A stretch of 64,000 bases of DNA from Crocinitomicaceae bacterium (GTDB lineage Bacteria > Bacteroidota > Bacteroidia > Flavobacteriales_D > Crocinitomicaceae), in contig JACJYW010000003.1 of the NCBI GenBank assembly GCA_020635955.1, positions 496,001 to 560,000 of the forward strand, given 5' to 3'. Each line of letters begins with the position of its first letter. The first letter of the stretch is position 1. The position numbers and the translations under genes were made by a program. This document shows, piece by piece, positions 52,183 through 61,092 of this stretch. The notes under the pieces were generated by a model. That model made no database searches and had not been told where the DNA came from. It saw nothing but the letters and a program-made list of their open reading frames with translations.

Positions 52183-52703
52183 CTTCGTTTTTTTAATTCT
52201 CCAAGAGCTGTTTCCAGCAATTCTTCATTCGTCACTTTCAGGTAAGATGGATCAATAACTACGGGTGTTCCGTATCTTCGGATGTTTTGATCAAGGAGTC
52301 TACCAATGGCAGAATTCTTTGCTTTTTTCCTGTACGTAACTTCATCCTTTACCTGTATGATAAGCATTCGCTCAGTTCTACACTGTTCTTCATCAATATT
52401 AGCAATATCCCTCCATTTGATCAACCCTAAACTAATATCTGATGATAGATCATTAATGCCTTCTTTATTCAAATATACGCCGGCAGAACTGTCTGATCTT
52501 TTTTTCATTTTAGCTCCCGCCGCAATGATCGAGAATAAACAAATTACTACACCCGCAGTTTGCCATATCCAGGGCTCCAACAGGTCAGTATTCTCTGCCA
52601 TGCCAAATCCAATGATCAAACCGGCAAAACCAAAAATGGTGATGAAAATAGTTTGGAATAACAATTTCTTACTGTTGATGGATATGAATATTTCTTCTGA
52701 CAT
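52179..52703 (-). CDS. STM3941-family membrane protein
   Basis: 174 residues. Two N-terminal hydrophobic segments (FQTIFITIFGFAGLIIGFGM and WQTAGVVICLFSIIAAGA) precede a PH-like soluble domain (INDLSSDISLGLIKWRDIANIDEEQ) and a C-terminal ...IRRYGTPVVIDPSYLKVTNEELLE. The pattern matches the STM3941 family, function unknown. It overlaps bshB1 by 4 bp and the glycosyltransferase by one base. Confidence 0.65.
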   Translation of the reverse strand: MSEEIFISINSKKLLFQTIFITIFGFAGLIIGFGMAENTDLLEPWIWQTAGVVICLFSIIAAGAKMKKRSDSSAGVYLNKEGINDLSSDISLGLIKWRDIANIDEEQCRTERMLIIQVKDEVTYRKKAKNSAIGRLLDQNIRRYGTPVVIDPSYLKVTNEELLETALGELKKRR

Positions 52704-54079
52704 TAATTTGAAAAGAATGATTTAAGCTGTAATCCTAGATCATCCTTCTTTGTTGATCGAATGATCTCGTAGATCATAACCAAATATAAGAGAGAATATT
52801 CAATGGTAATGAATAAAAGATCTTCTTTAAATGGTTCATTGCCATAGGCCGAATAGCTCAACATGACTAGTAATGACCAAATTAAGCCAAACTTATATCG
52901 CGTAAAAACAGATAAGATCAAGATCATTGCAATATACCAGGGATGAACAGTTGTTGCAAGTGAATAATAGATCATTAAAGCAAACAACATCCCTGAAAAA
53001 ATAGAAAGTTCATTTTTGACTGCTTTGACTACTGCCAGAATCACGATTCCCACAATTGAAATCTTAGACAACAAAGGCCCATATATTGCTATTTCGTCAT
53101 ATCCAACACTAGCAAAACTGTATTCTCTGATCAAATAAAAGATGCTGGCATTAAACTCAAAAGATCTGGTAAATAGATCTATGGAAACCATGAAATTTTC
53201 GAAGAATTTTGGATTCAGCATTAATTGACCCAGCAATAATACCACCAGGGCAACTGTCGCCGTATATCCTAATGACCTCTTCCATTTCATATATTTAAAA
53301 ACAAATGGGATCAGCATCAACGGAATTAGTTTGATCTGTATGGCTAATCCAAAGAAAATACCTCCAAAAATGAATTTATCTATCAGAATATAATAGATAC
53401 CGAGTAAAAGGAAAAAGATCATCACACCTTCAAAGTGCACATTTCCAGCAAACTCCAAAATAATGAATGGATTCAGAGCATATAACCAAATGTTGTGCTC
53501 AGGTAAATTCACTAATTTCAATAATCGTTTTCCTATAAAGATGACACCAATATCTGCCAGTATGACAATCACTTTTAAACCGATCACATTGTACTGAACA
53601 GAATCAAAAAGTGTTGCCGGAATATAAAACAGTAATTGATTAAATACAGGATAACAACTATAATGTTCTTGAGATAATTCACCCATTCCATGGTAAAGAA
53701 CACGCATATACTGATCTGTGTAGATAGGCCCCTGTGAAATGAGTTCATTTGGTAAATGAGCATAGGGATTAATTCCCCTCGTGATCATTTCCCCATCCCA
53801 TATGAATCGATAAAAGTCATTCGAAAGCTCTGGTACCGAAAAAAGTAAGATCAAACGAACAATGATCGCAACGGCCAGAAACATCTTAAAATCCCATTGC
53901 TGTCTATTCAACCAAAGCATATAAAACAAGGCGAAAGCTGCCAGGTATAACAGAAAGAATTGTTCAAATGCAATTCTTGGTGTATGAAATCCAATAAAAT
54001 AGATCAGGATCATGAAAATCACTGAGATGACCGCAGCGGCAATAGATCTACCGGATAGAAAGGCGTTTAGTTGACTCAT
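52703..54079 (-). CDS. Multi-pass polyprenyl-dependent glycosyltransferase
   Basis: 458 residues with about ten to eleven hydrophobic segments. The first large loop has FIWDGEMITRGINPYAHLP, with an Asp near the membrane face as in GT-C (ArnT, DUF2029, mannosyltransferase) enzymes that use lipid-linked sugars. It probably acts in the inner membrane, transferring a sugar to a glycan or lipid. It is the first gene of the unit that runs through bioA. Donor and acceptor are unknown. Confidence 0.75.
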   Translation of the reverse strand: MSQLNAFLSGRSIAAAVISVIFMILIYFIGFHTPRIAFEQFFLLYLAAFALFYMLWLNRQQWDFKMFLAVAIIVRLILLFSVPELSNDFYRFIWDGEMITRGINPYAHLPNELISQGPIYTDQYMRVLYHGMGELSQEHYSCYPVFNQLLFYIPATLFDSVQYNVIGLKVIVILADIGVIFIGKRLLKLVNLPEHNIWLYALNPFIILEFAGNVHFEGVMIFFLLLGIYYILIDKFIFGGIFFGLAIQIKLIPLMLIPFVFKYMKWKRSLGYTATVALVVLLLGQLMLNPKFFENFMVSIDLFTRSFEFNASIFYLIREYSFASVGYDEIAIYGPLLSKISIVGIVILAVVKAVKNELSIFSGMLFALMIYYSLATTVHPWYIAMILILSVFTRYKFGLIWSLLVMLSYSAYGNEPFKEDLLFITIEYSLLYLVMIYEIIRSTKKDDLGLQLKSFFSN

Positions 54080-54091
54080 TTAAGGCTATAA

Positions 54092-54103
54092 AATTCATGA
54101 ATT
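54092..54103. promoter_or_regulatory. 12-bp palindrome between divergent genes
   Basis: AATTCATGAATT is a perfect inverted repeat 12 bp upstream of the glycosyltransferase start and 53 bp before the TPR gene. It could be an operator serving both, but AT-rich palindromes of this size may be chance. Confidence 0.25.
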
Positions 54104-54156
54104 TCTGATAAAATCATCAAAAAAAAATTATTTTTGCATCCACATTTTATAAAACC

Positions 54157-54825
54157 ATGGCGAAAAAGAACGATACGAATAGAGAAGAGTTGGAACAATT
54201 AACAGCAACTGAATCTTTCTTTGACAGATATAAAAAGGTATTGATCATTGGTGCGAGTGCAATTGTTGTGATCGTACTTGGTGTGATTATCTATCAAAAA
54301 TTCGTTACTGAACCTAAAATTGAGGCATCTCAAGATGCTTACTGGAATGCCTTTTATGAATATCAAAATGGTGATTCAACTGAATTAGCATACGAGGGAA
54401 ATGAAAATTTCGCAGGATTCATTGAAGTAGCAGACGAGTATGATGGAACTCCAGGTGGTGAGATCGCAAATTATGCACTTGCTACTCATGCTATGGAAAA
54501 ACAGCAATGGGAAGAAGCTTTGGGATACCTTGAAGCTTGTGATTTCGAAGATGTCATGTTAGGGACATTAGTTATCGGAATGATGGGTGATTGCTATGTT
54601 GAAATGGGAGAATATGCAACAGCTGCTGAGAAATTCGAAGAAGCTGCCGCAAGAGAAGAAAATGAATTTACATCTCCAATGTTCTTGAAAAAAGCCGGAT
54701 TGGTTTACGAAGAACTAGGTGACAGAGAATCAGCAATCAAAGCTTATCAAAAGATCAAAGACAACTGGTCATTGTCAGTTGAAGCGAATGATATTGATAA
54801 ATACATTGCAAAGATCCAAAGCTAA
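54157..54825 (+). CDS. Membrane-anchored TPR protein
   Basis: 222 residues. A polar 28-residue N-terminus is followed by a membrane helix (VLIIGASAIVVIVLGVIIYQ, about 28-48) and TPR-like helical repeats (GGEIANYALATHAMEKQQWEEALGYL; ATAAEKFEEAA; RESAIKAYQKIKDN). It resembles YfgM/DUF2133-type TPR proteins of the periplasm. The stop overlaps the ribH start by one base. A TATTTTTG box lies at 54129-54136. Confidence 0.8.
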   Translation: MAKKNDTNREELEQLTATESFFDRYKKVLIIGASAIVVIVLGVIIYQKFVTEPKIEASQDAYWNAFYEYQNGDSTELAYEGNENFAGFIEVADEYDGTPGGEIANYALATHAMEKQQWEEALGYLEACDFEDVMLGTLVIGMMGDCYVEMGEYATAAEKFEEAAAREENEFTSPMFLKKAGLVYEELGDRESAIKAYQKIKDNWSLSVEANDIDKYIAKIQS

Positions 54826-55319
54826 TGGCTACAGACGGTTTTAACTTATCGTTTTACAATAAAGAAAACATTCCAAACGGTGCCGATTTTAAGATCGGCA
54901 TTGTTGTTTCTGAATGGAATGACGATATCACATTCAATTTGTTAGAAGGTGCACAGCAGGCGTTGATAGATAATGGTGTAATGCCGTTCAACATTACTGT
55001 GAAATATGTACCTGGTGCTTTTGAATTGCCATTGGGTTGTCAAATGCTGCTTGAAGCTGATGAAGATCTTGATGGAGTTATTGCAATTGGTTGCGTTATT
55101 CAAGGCGAAACAAAACACTTTGATTTTGTATGTCAGGGAGCAACTCAGGGTATTATGGAAGTTCAACTGGAATATAATGTTCCGGTATCCTTTTGTCTAT
55201 TAACTGATAATACCAAACAACAATCCATTGATCGTTCTGGAGGAAAGCACGGTAATAAGGGTATTGAGTGCGCAGTTGCCTGTCTAAAAATGATCGGATT
55301 ACAAGAAGATCTTTCCTAA
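54825..55319 (+). CDS. ribH: 6,7-dimethyl-8-ribityllumazine synthase
   Basis: 164 residues. The family motifs FKIGIVVSEWNDDIT, VPGAFELPLGCQML, GCVIQGETKHFDFV and the final GGKHGNKGIECA are all visible. It condenses the pyrimidine and butanone precursors in riboflavin synthesis. Coupled to the TPR gene by the TAATG overlap. Confidence 0.96.
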   Translation: MATDGFNLSFYNKENIPNGADFKIGIVVSEWNDDITFNLLEGAQQALIDNGVMPFNITVKYVPGAFELPLGCQMLLEADEDLDGVIAIGCVIQGETKHFDFVCQGATQGIMEVQLEYNVPVSFCLLTDNTKQQSIDRSGGKHGNKGIECAVACLKMIGLQEDLS

Positions 55320-55382
55320 TTACACTTTTCAACAGCTGAAATTCAATTTGTTGAAGAATTGATTTAAATCATGTCACTTTTA

Positions 55383-55415
55383 TTTGGATGCAGGTGGATT
55401 TTTGCCGTATCTTTG
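55383..55415 (+). promoter_or_regulatory. Bacteroidota-type promoter of pyrG
   Basis: TTTG at 55383-55386, a 21-base spacer, then TATCTTTG at 55408-55415 (full TAnnTTTG match). The leader to the ATG at 55441 is about 20 bases. Confidence 0.7.
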
Positions 55416-55440
55416 TTCCCCGTAGTTACATAACAAGGTC

Positions 55441-57078
55441 ATGTCTGAAACAACTAAGTACATCTTTGTAACCGGCGGGGTTACCTCTTCCTTGGGAAAA
55501 GGAATCATTTCAGCCTCTTTGGCTAAACTTCTTCAAGCGCGCGGTTATTCTGTTACCATCCAAAAATTGGATCCATATATTAATATTGATCCGGGAACAT
55601 TAAACCCGTATGAGCATGGAGAATGCTACGTTACAAATGATGGTGCCGAAACCGATCTTGACCTTGGACATTATGAGAGATTCCTGAATGTCCCTACCTC
55701 ACAGGCTAATAACGTAACTACCGGCCGTATCTATTCGTCCGTAATAGAAAAAGAGCGTAGAGGAGAATTTTTAGGAAAAACCGTTCAGATCATTCCTCAC
55801 ATCACAGATGAGATCAAAAGACGTATAAAGATCCTTGGTCAATCAGGTGAATATGATATCGTAATTACTGAGATTGGTGGTACTGTAGGTGATATTGAAT
55901 CACTTCCTTATGTTGAGGCAGTTCGTCAAATGCTTTGGGAAAAACGTGAAGATTGTTTGGTTATTCACTTGACATTAGTTCCTTTCTTAAGTGCGGCTGG
56001 TGAATTAAAAACAAAACCTACACAGCATTCGGTAAAATCAATGTTAGAGCTAGGTGTTCAACCGGATATTCTTGTTTGTAGAACTGAACATCATTTAGAT
56101 GATTCCATCAGAAGAAAAATTGCCTTGTTCTGCAATGTGATGCCAACTTCTGTGATTGAATCATTAGATGTATCTACCATCTATGAAGTTCCTCTTTTAA
56201 TGCAAAATGAGAAACTGGATGTAGAGGTATTGAAAAAATTGAATTTACCTGATAACGGGGAACCTGAATTATTAGAGTGGAAAGACTTCTTAAAACGTCT
56301 TAAAGAACCAAAAGCGAAGATTACAATTGCTTTGGTTGGAAAATATGTAGAATTAAAAGATTCTTATAAATCAATTTCTGAAGCCTTCTACCACGCAGGC
56401 GCAGCCAATGAATGTAAAGTTGAATTAAAGTGGATCCATTCTGCTAAGATCAATGAAGATAATTTGGAAGAAAAATTGGGAGATGTTGATGGTATTCTAG
56501 TTGCTCCTGGATTTGGATCCAGAGGAATAGATGGTAAAATTGAAGCCGTTAAGTATGCCCGTGAAAATGGTATCCCTTTCTTTGGTATTTGCCTTGGAAT
56601 GCAGGTTGCTGTTATAGAATTTGCAAGAAATGTATTGGGATGGCATGATGCCCATACCACCGAAATAGAACAACAATGCACCCATCCGGTCATTGACTTG
56701 ATGGAAGAGCAAAAAAGCATTAAAAACCTTGGAGGAACCATGCGTTTAGGTGCCTATGATTGCGAACTTAAAAAAGGATCAAAAGTGCATGATGCTTATG
56801 GTGAAGACATGATAGAAGAACGTCACCGTCACCGTTACGAATTCAATAATGCTTATATGCAGGATTTTGAATACAATGGAATGATCGCCACTGGAAAGAA
56901 CCCAAAAACCGGATTAGTTGAAGTTGTTGAGATCCCTGAACATCCATGGTTCGTAGGGGCACAATTCCATCCTGAATATAAAAGTACTGTTGAAAGACCA
57001 CACCCTTTATTCATAGGATTTGTTAAGGCTGTGATTAAGCAAAAGCAAAAACTGGAAATGAAGTCAAAAGTCTCTTAG
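55441..57078 (+). CDS. pyrG: CTP synthase
   Basis: 545 residues. The ammonia ligase domain has GGVTSSLGKGIISASLAKLL (P-loop) and DPYINIDPGTLNPYEHGE. The glutaminase domain has FFGICLGMQ with the nucleophilic Cys and HPEYKS. It makes CTP from UTP, Gln and ATP. A good promoter is directly upstream. pyrE, in the same pathway, is at 15081. Confidence 0.97.
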   Translation: MSETTKYIFVTGGVTSSLGKGIISASLAKLLQARGYSVTIQKLDPYINIDPGTLNPYEHGECYVTNDGAETDLDLGHYERFLNVPTSQANNVTTGRIYSSVIEKERRGEFLGKTVQIIPHITDEIKRRIKILGQSGEYDIVITEIGGTVGDIESLPYVEAVRQMLWEKREDCLVIHLTLVPFLSAAGELKTKPTQHSVKSMLELGVQPDILVCRTEHHLDDSIRRKIALFCNVMPTSVIESLDVSTIYEVPLLMQNEKLDVEVLKKLNLPDNGEPELLEWKDFLKRLKEPKAKITIALVGKYVELKDSYKSISEAFYHAGAANECKVELKWIHSAKINEDNLEEKLGDVDGILVAPGFGSRGIDGKIEAVKYARENGIPFFGICLGMQVAVIEFARNVLGWHDAHTTEIEQQCTHPVIDLMEEQKSIKNLGGTMRLGAYDCELKKGSKVHDAYGEDMIEERHRHRYEFNNAYMQDFEYNGMIATGKNPKTGLVEVVEIPEHPWFVGAQFHPEYKSTVERPHPLFIGFVKAVIKQKQKLEMKSKVS

Positions 57079-57159
57079 ACTTGCTTTCAAAATAATATCC
57101 GTTCTAATCCGTCTCAATTAAATAAGTTGACTAATTTTGCGGGTCTAATTCAAATTTGA

Positions 57160-59085
57160 ATGGATAGAAAATCAATCGTAGGTTTAATTCTTATCGCCTT
57201 AATTCTTGTGGTGTTTAGCATCTTTTCACCAAAAGGAGAACAGAAGGCAAATACAGATCAGGATAATTCAGAACAAACCAATGAAGTGGCAGTAGTTGAA
57301 GACTCAACTTCTGAAAATGAAACGGCTTCAGTCTTAACTCCCAAACTTGATGAGAATGGACATCAGATCATTGATTCTGTTAAAGGAACATTATTTACTG
57401 ATTCGCTTGGTAGAGATACTTTCATTGTTGTCGCTCCTAATATCCAGGATTCAGAAGAGTTATCAGCACCTGACAAACCAGCTGTTGCTGAAGAGATCAT
57501 TACATTAGAGAATGATGTTCTTATCCTTGACTTTAGTACCAAAGGTGGTAGAATTAAAAATGTATATCTTAAAGATTATCGTTCTTATGATGATTATGTC
57601 AATGAGCGTAATGCACCTTTGCAGTTATATGATGAAAAATCAACTTACGGAATCGTATACAAGCATAAAGACAGCAATGTTCATACGGATGAATTGGATT
57701 TTAAGGTCGTAAACCAGTCGGATGATGTTATTACTTTAGAATCAAACAGAAAAGGTAAAATAGTTGGATTTACCTATAAACTAAAAGAAGGTAAATACGA
57801 CCTTGACTACAATGTTTACTTCAAAGGTTTTTCAGATGAAGAGGTAGCAAAATCATCTTTTACTGCAGATTTTTATCTACTTGCCACTGAGAAATACTAT
57901 CCGAATGAAAAGAGAATGGCTACTGTTTACTGGCAGTATAAGGATGATGACTATGACTATATCCAAATCTCAGAAAGTCAGGAATTAGAGGAAAAATCTG
58001 ATTGGATCTGTTTCAGATCAACCTATTTCACTGCCATTCTTTCTAATAAAACCGGATTTGGAACTAACAATTCATCTTTGGGTCTAAAAGCTATTCCGGA
58101 TGAAGAGCAAACAAAATATATCAAACAATATACTGCTGATGTAAACCTTGGAGCAACCAATGCTGCAAACACAGTTGAAATGAATTGGTATTTCGGACCG
58201 GTTGATTATGACGTTTTGGTAGAATATGATAATGGTACCGAAGATATTGTTGAGCTAGGAACTGGTTTATTCAGATGGATCAATAAAGGAGCTATCAGAC
58301 CATTGTTCAACTGGTTACTTGGAACGGGAATGGGACTTGGTTTGGCCATTTTGATCCTTACGATCATAGTTAAATTGGTCTTAAGTCCGGTGAACTATAA
58401 AATGTACAAATCATCTGCCATGATGAAAGTACTTCGTCCAGAGATAGAAAAGATCGGGAAGAAATATCCTAAAAAGGAAGATGCATTGAAGAAACAGCAG
58501 GAAACCATGGCCCTGTATAAGGAAACAGGAGTGAGTCCATTAGCAGGATGCGTACCTATGTTGATCCAGATGCCAATTTTGTTCGCGATCTTCCGTTTAT
58601 TCCCATCTGCTATTGAATTGAGACAAAAGTCTTTCCTTTGGGCAGAAGATCTTTCAACGTACGATTCTCCTATTTCATTTGGATTTGATATTCCATTTTA
58701 TGGTGATCACGTTTCAATCCTTACTTTGTTGATGTCTGGTACTACTTTGTTGTATACACATTATAACAGTGCTAACATGCAACAACCAACTCAGGAAGGT
58801 TTGCCGAATATGAAATTCATTATGTACTTGTTTCCGGTGATGATGATCTTCTTCTTCAATAACTATTCTTCTGGATTGAGCTATTACTACTTTATCTCAA
58901 CTTTAATGACGATCCTGATCATGTTTGCTATCAAGAAATTCTTCATTGATGACAACAAGATTCTGGCTAAAATTGAAGCTAACAGAGCAAATCCTGACAA
59001 AAAGAAAGGAAAGTCTAAATTCCAACAACGTTTAGAAGAGGCTCAAAGACTTCAACAAGAGAGAAATAAGAACAAGAATAAATAG
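57160..59085 (+). CDS. yidC: Membrane protein insertase YidC
   Basis: 641 residues. The N-terminal membrane anchor (IVGLILIALILVVFSIF) is followed by a large periplasmic domain (about 30-370) and then the YidC core helices (GLGLAILILTIIVKLVL, KMYKSSAMMKVLRPEIEKI, GCVPMLIQMPILFAIFRLF and two further). The tail is basic. It inserts proteins into the inner membrane and helps SecYEG; FtsY, which supports the same route, lies at 4166. A TAATTTTG box is at 57132-57139. Confidence 0.96.
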   Translation: MDRKSIVGLILIALILVVFSIFSPKGEQKANTDQDNSEQTNEVAVVEDSTSENETASVLTPKLDENGHQIIDSVKGTLFTDSLGRDTFIVVAPNIQDSEELSAPDKPAVAEEIITLENDVLILDFSTKGGRIKNVYLKDYRSYDDYVNERNAPLQLYDEKSTYGIVYKHKDSNVHTDELDFKVVNQSDDVITLESNRKGKIVGFTYKLKEGKYDLDYNVYFKGFSDEEVAKSSFTADFYLLATEKYYPNEKRMATVYWQYKDDDYDYIQISESQELEEKSDWICFRSTYFTAILSNKTGFGTNNSSLGLKAIPDEEQTKYIKQYTADVNLGATNAANTVEMNWYFGPVDYDVLVEYDNGTEDIVELGTGLFRWINKGAIRPLFNWLLGTGMGLGLAILILTIIVKLVLSPVNYKMYKSSAMMKVLRPEIEKIGKKYPKKEDALKKQQETMALYKETGVSPLAGCVPMLIQMPILFAIFRLFPSAIELRQKSFLWAEDLSTYDSPISFGFDIPFYGDHVSILTLLMSGTTLLYTHYNSANMQQPTQEGLPNMKFIMYLFPVMMIFFFNNYSSGLSYYYFISTLMTILIMFAIKKFFIDDNKILAKIEANRANPDKKKGKSKFQQRLEEAQRLQQERNKNKNK

Positions 59086-59158
59086 GCTATACCCTTATTT
59101 ATCAATAGGTTTAGAGGTTTTTAACACCCCCTTATGGAGGGATATGAGTAAAATCATA

Positions 59159-59188
59159 TTGAGAAACAGTATTTAAGCCGTATCTTTG
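59159..59188 (+). promoter_or_regulatory. Bacteroidota-type promoter of the desaturase
   Basis: TTG at 59159-59161, a 19-base spacer, then TATCTTTG at 59181-59188, a full match to the consensus. The leader to the ATG at 59216 is about 20 bases. Confidence 0.7.
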
Positions 59189-59215
59189 TACCCAATAAAC
59201 CGTGCAAAAAATTTT

Positions 59216-60334
59216 ATGGAAGCTTTACAACCCGTTAAATACTCACAACAGGATGGAAAAGAGTTCGCAGCAATTCTGAACAAACGAGTAAGAGCTTATT
59301 TCAAAGAAAATAACATTACGAGATATGCTAATGCGAACATGAAAGCAAAAACAGTTTTCATGATCTGCCTTTATTTCATTCCATTAGGATTTCTACTTTC
59401 CTCCTTGGTACAAACTGTTTGGCTAGCCGGACTTCTTTATCTATTGATGGGATTTGGTACCGCAGGTATAGGGTTATCGATCATGCATGACGCTAATCAT
59501 GGTGCCTATTCTAAAAATGATAATGTAAACAAAATGCTGGGTGGCATTATTAGTTTAATTGGAGGATTTGCTCCTACATGGAGAATGCAACACAATGTAC
59601 TACATCATACCTATACTAATGTTCATGGTTATGATGAAGATATTCAACCACCTCCATTTTTGAGATTCTCTCCGAATGAGAAACACAAGAAGATCCATAA
59701 TTTCCAACATTTATACGCTTGGTTCTTCTATGGTTTAATGACATTCTCATGGATAACTGCTAAGGATTTCAGACAATTGTATCGTTACAGAGCAATGGGA
59801 ATCACTAAAACAGAGAAGGATTCATTCAACGTATTGCTTGCTAAGCTGATATTTGTAAAAGTATTCTATTATACCACTGTATTGATATTACCAATCCTTA
59901 TCATTGATATTGCTTGGTATTGGTTCCCAATTTTTATTTTCATGTATCATTTCCTTGCTGGATCTATCTTAGCATATGTATTCCAACCGGCACACGTGGT
60001 ACCTGAAACTGAATTTATTGAAGCAGACGAAAATCATCACATTGATGAAGGATTTGCTGTACACCAGATGAAAACCACAGCTAACTTTGCTCCTCAAAGC
60101 AGAATCCTTTACTGGTTAATAGGAGGATTGAATTATCAGGTTGAACATCATCTATTCCCAAATATTTGTCATGTGCATTATAAGCATATCTCAAAAATTG
60201 TGCGTGAAACAGCAGAGGAATATGGTGTTCCATACAACAGTCATGCTACTTTCTTTAGTGCTATCAAATATCATTTAAAGATGTTGAAAGCTATTGGAAG
60301 AAATGAAATTTCTGGTAATTACCACGTTGGATAG
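59216..60334 (+). CDS. Fatty acid desaturase (acyl-CoA/acyl-lipid type)
   Basis: 372 residues from the ATG at 59216; the longer frame starts within the promoter and is rejected. Three His boxes are visible: HDANHG, HNVLHH and VEHHLF. Four hydrophobic segments surround them. The pattern NYQVEHHLFPN fits the delta-5/6 linoleoyl-CoA desaturase-like group rather than the delta-9 group, but there is no fused cytochrome b5. It alters membrane lipid fluidity. Regiochemistry cannot be told. Confidence 0.9.
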   Translation: MEALQPVKYSQQDGKEFAAILNKRVRAYFKENNITRYANANMKAKTVFMICLYFIPLGFLLSSLVQTVWLAGLLYLLMGFGTAGIGLSIMHDANHGAYSKNDNVNKMLGGIISLIGGFAPTWRMQHNVLHHTYTNVHGYDEDIQPPPFLRFSPNEKHKKIHNFQHLYAWFFYGLMTFSWITAKDFRQLYRYRAMGITKTEKDSFNVLLAKLIFVKVFYYTTVLILPILIIDIAWYWFPIFIFMYHFLAGSILAYVFQPAHVVPETEFIEADENHHIDEGFAVHQMKTTANFAPQSRILYWLIGGLNYQVEHHLFPNICHVHYKHISKIVRETAEEYGVPYNSHATFFSAIKYHLKMLKAIGRNEISGNYHVG

Positions 60335-60357
60335 AATTCTTCTACATTTGTAGCCCA

Positions 60358-60930
60358 ATGAAAACATCTGTTAAAATAGGGCTGTTCTTTGCGTTGATCT
60401 GGATCATCATTACTATGATCCTGTATTTAGCCGGAATCTCCAAATTATCCTTTAGGGCAATGGTGTTGGTGAACATCTTTTTCCTGATGGCTTCTGTTTC
60501 AGTAGGTCTATTCCTGACGAAAAGGGAGAGCAAATTTGATAAAGGATTCTTTTTGGAAGACTTTAAAACTTCCATGCAAAGTGGAATTGTCTATTCTTTG
60601 ATCATTTCTTCGTTTGTTTATCTGTATCATGCGAAAATTGATCAGAGTATTCGTCAGGATCTTATTGATGCACAAATTGAAGCTATTCATACTAATGTTC
60701 CGGATTCAGAAACTTATGCCGAAATGCAGGCTAAAGACCCAACCTGGAAAGACAAAGGATATGATGACTACATAGAGCTAATGGAAGATCAGGCTACTTC
60801 TATGATCTCAGCTTCTTCTGTTTTCATTGCCCATCTAATGGGATTGACTTTCTTTTCGTTCTTCTTTGCCTTCTTTACCACAGTGATCATGCGATTTATT
60901 GTGTTGAGGGAAGTGGATGCTAGACGGTAG
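60358..60930 (+). CDS. DUF4199-like membrane protein
   Basis: 190 residues. About four hydrophobic segments (IGLFFALIWIIITMILYLAG, VLVNIFFLMASVSVGLFL, IVYSLIISSFVYLY and a final FIAHLMGLTFFSFFFAFFTT). The loops and order resemble DUF4199 of Bacteroidota. A TACATTTG box at 60343-60350 ends 7 bases before the ATG. The last codons (GATGCTAGACGG) and the stop TAG are part of the adjacent repeat. Confidence 0.7.
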   Translation: MKTSVKIGLFFALIWIIITMILYLAGISKLSFRAMVLVNIFFLMASVSVGLFLTKRESKFDKGFFLEDFKTSMQSGIVYSLIISSFVYLYHAKIDQSIRQDLIDAQIEAIHTNVPDSETYAEMQAKDPTWKDKGYDDYIELMEDQATSMISASSVFIAHLMGLTFFSFFFAFFTTVIMRFIVLREVDARR

Positions 60931-61092
60931 ATATTAGATGCTAGACATTAGACTCTAGACATTAGACAGAAGACAAATAACTTAAGCTTAAACCATTATC
61001 TAAATGTGCGGCATGGTGAGCCACAAGCGAACCGCCAAACGGTCTAAGGGCGAAGCACCAAAGGTGCGAGCGTTCTAGAATCTAGAGTCTTA
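60919..61092. repeat. TAGAC/TAGAT repeat enclosing a GC-rich segment
   Basis: The left arm (60919-60973) repeats GATGCTAGAC, ATTAGAC and TCTAGAC. The right arm (61074-61092) contains TCTAGAGTCT (61081-61090), the exact inverse of AGACTCTAGA at 60950-60959. Between them lies a GC-rich stretch (about 61007-61072) with the small stems ACCG-CCAAA-CGGT and GCACC-AAA-GGTGC. The right arm overlaps the end of mpl. Confidence 0.65.

Noticed and set aside
56388..56741. Antisense frame in pyrG
   Set aside because: It lies fully inside the CTP synthase glutaminase domain and has no motif.
60931..61092. Possible CRISPR array
   Set aside because: The units are too short and degenerate, have no unique equal-length spacers, and there are no cas genes in the window.
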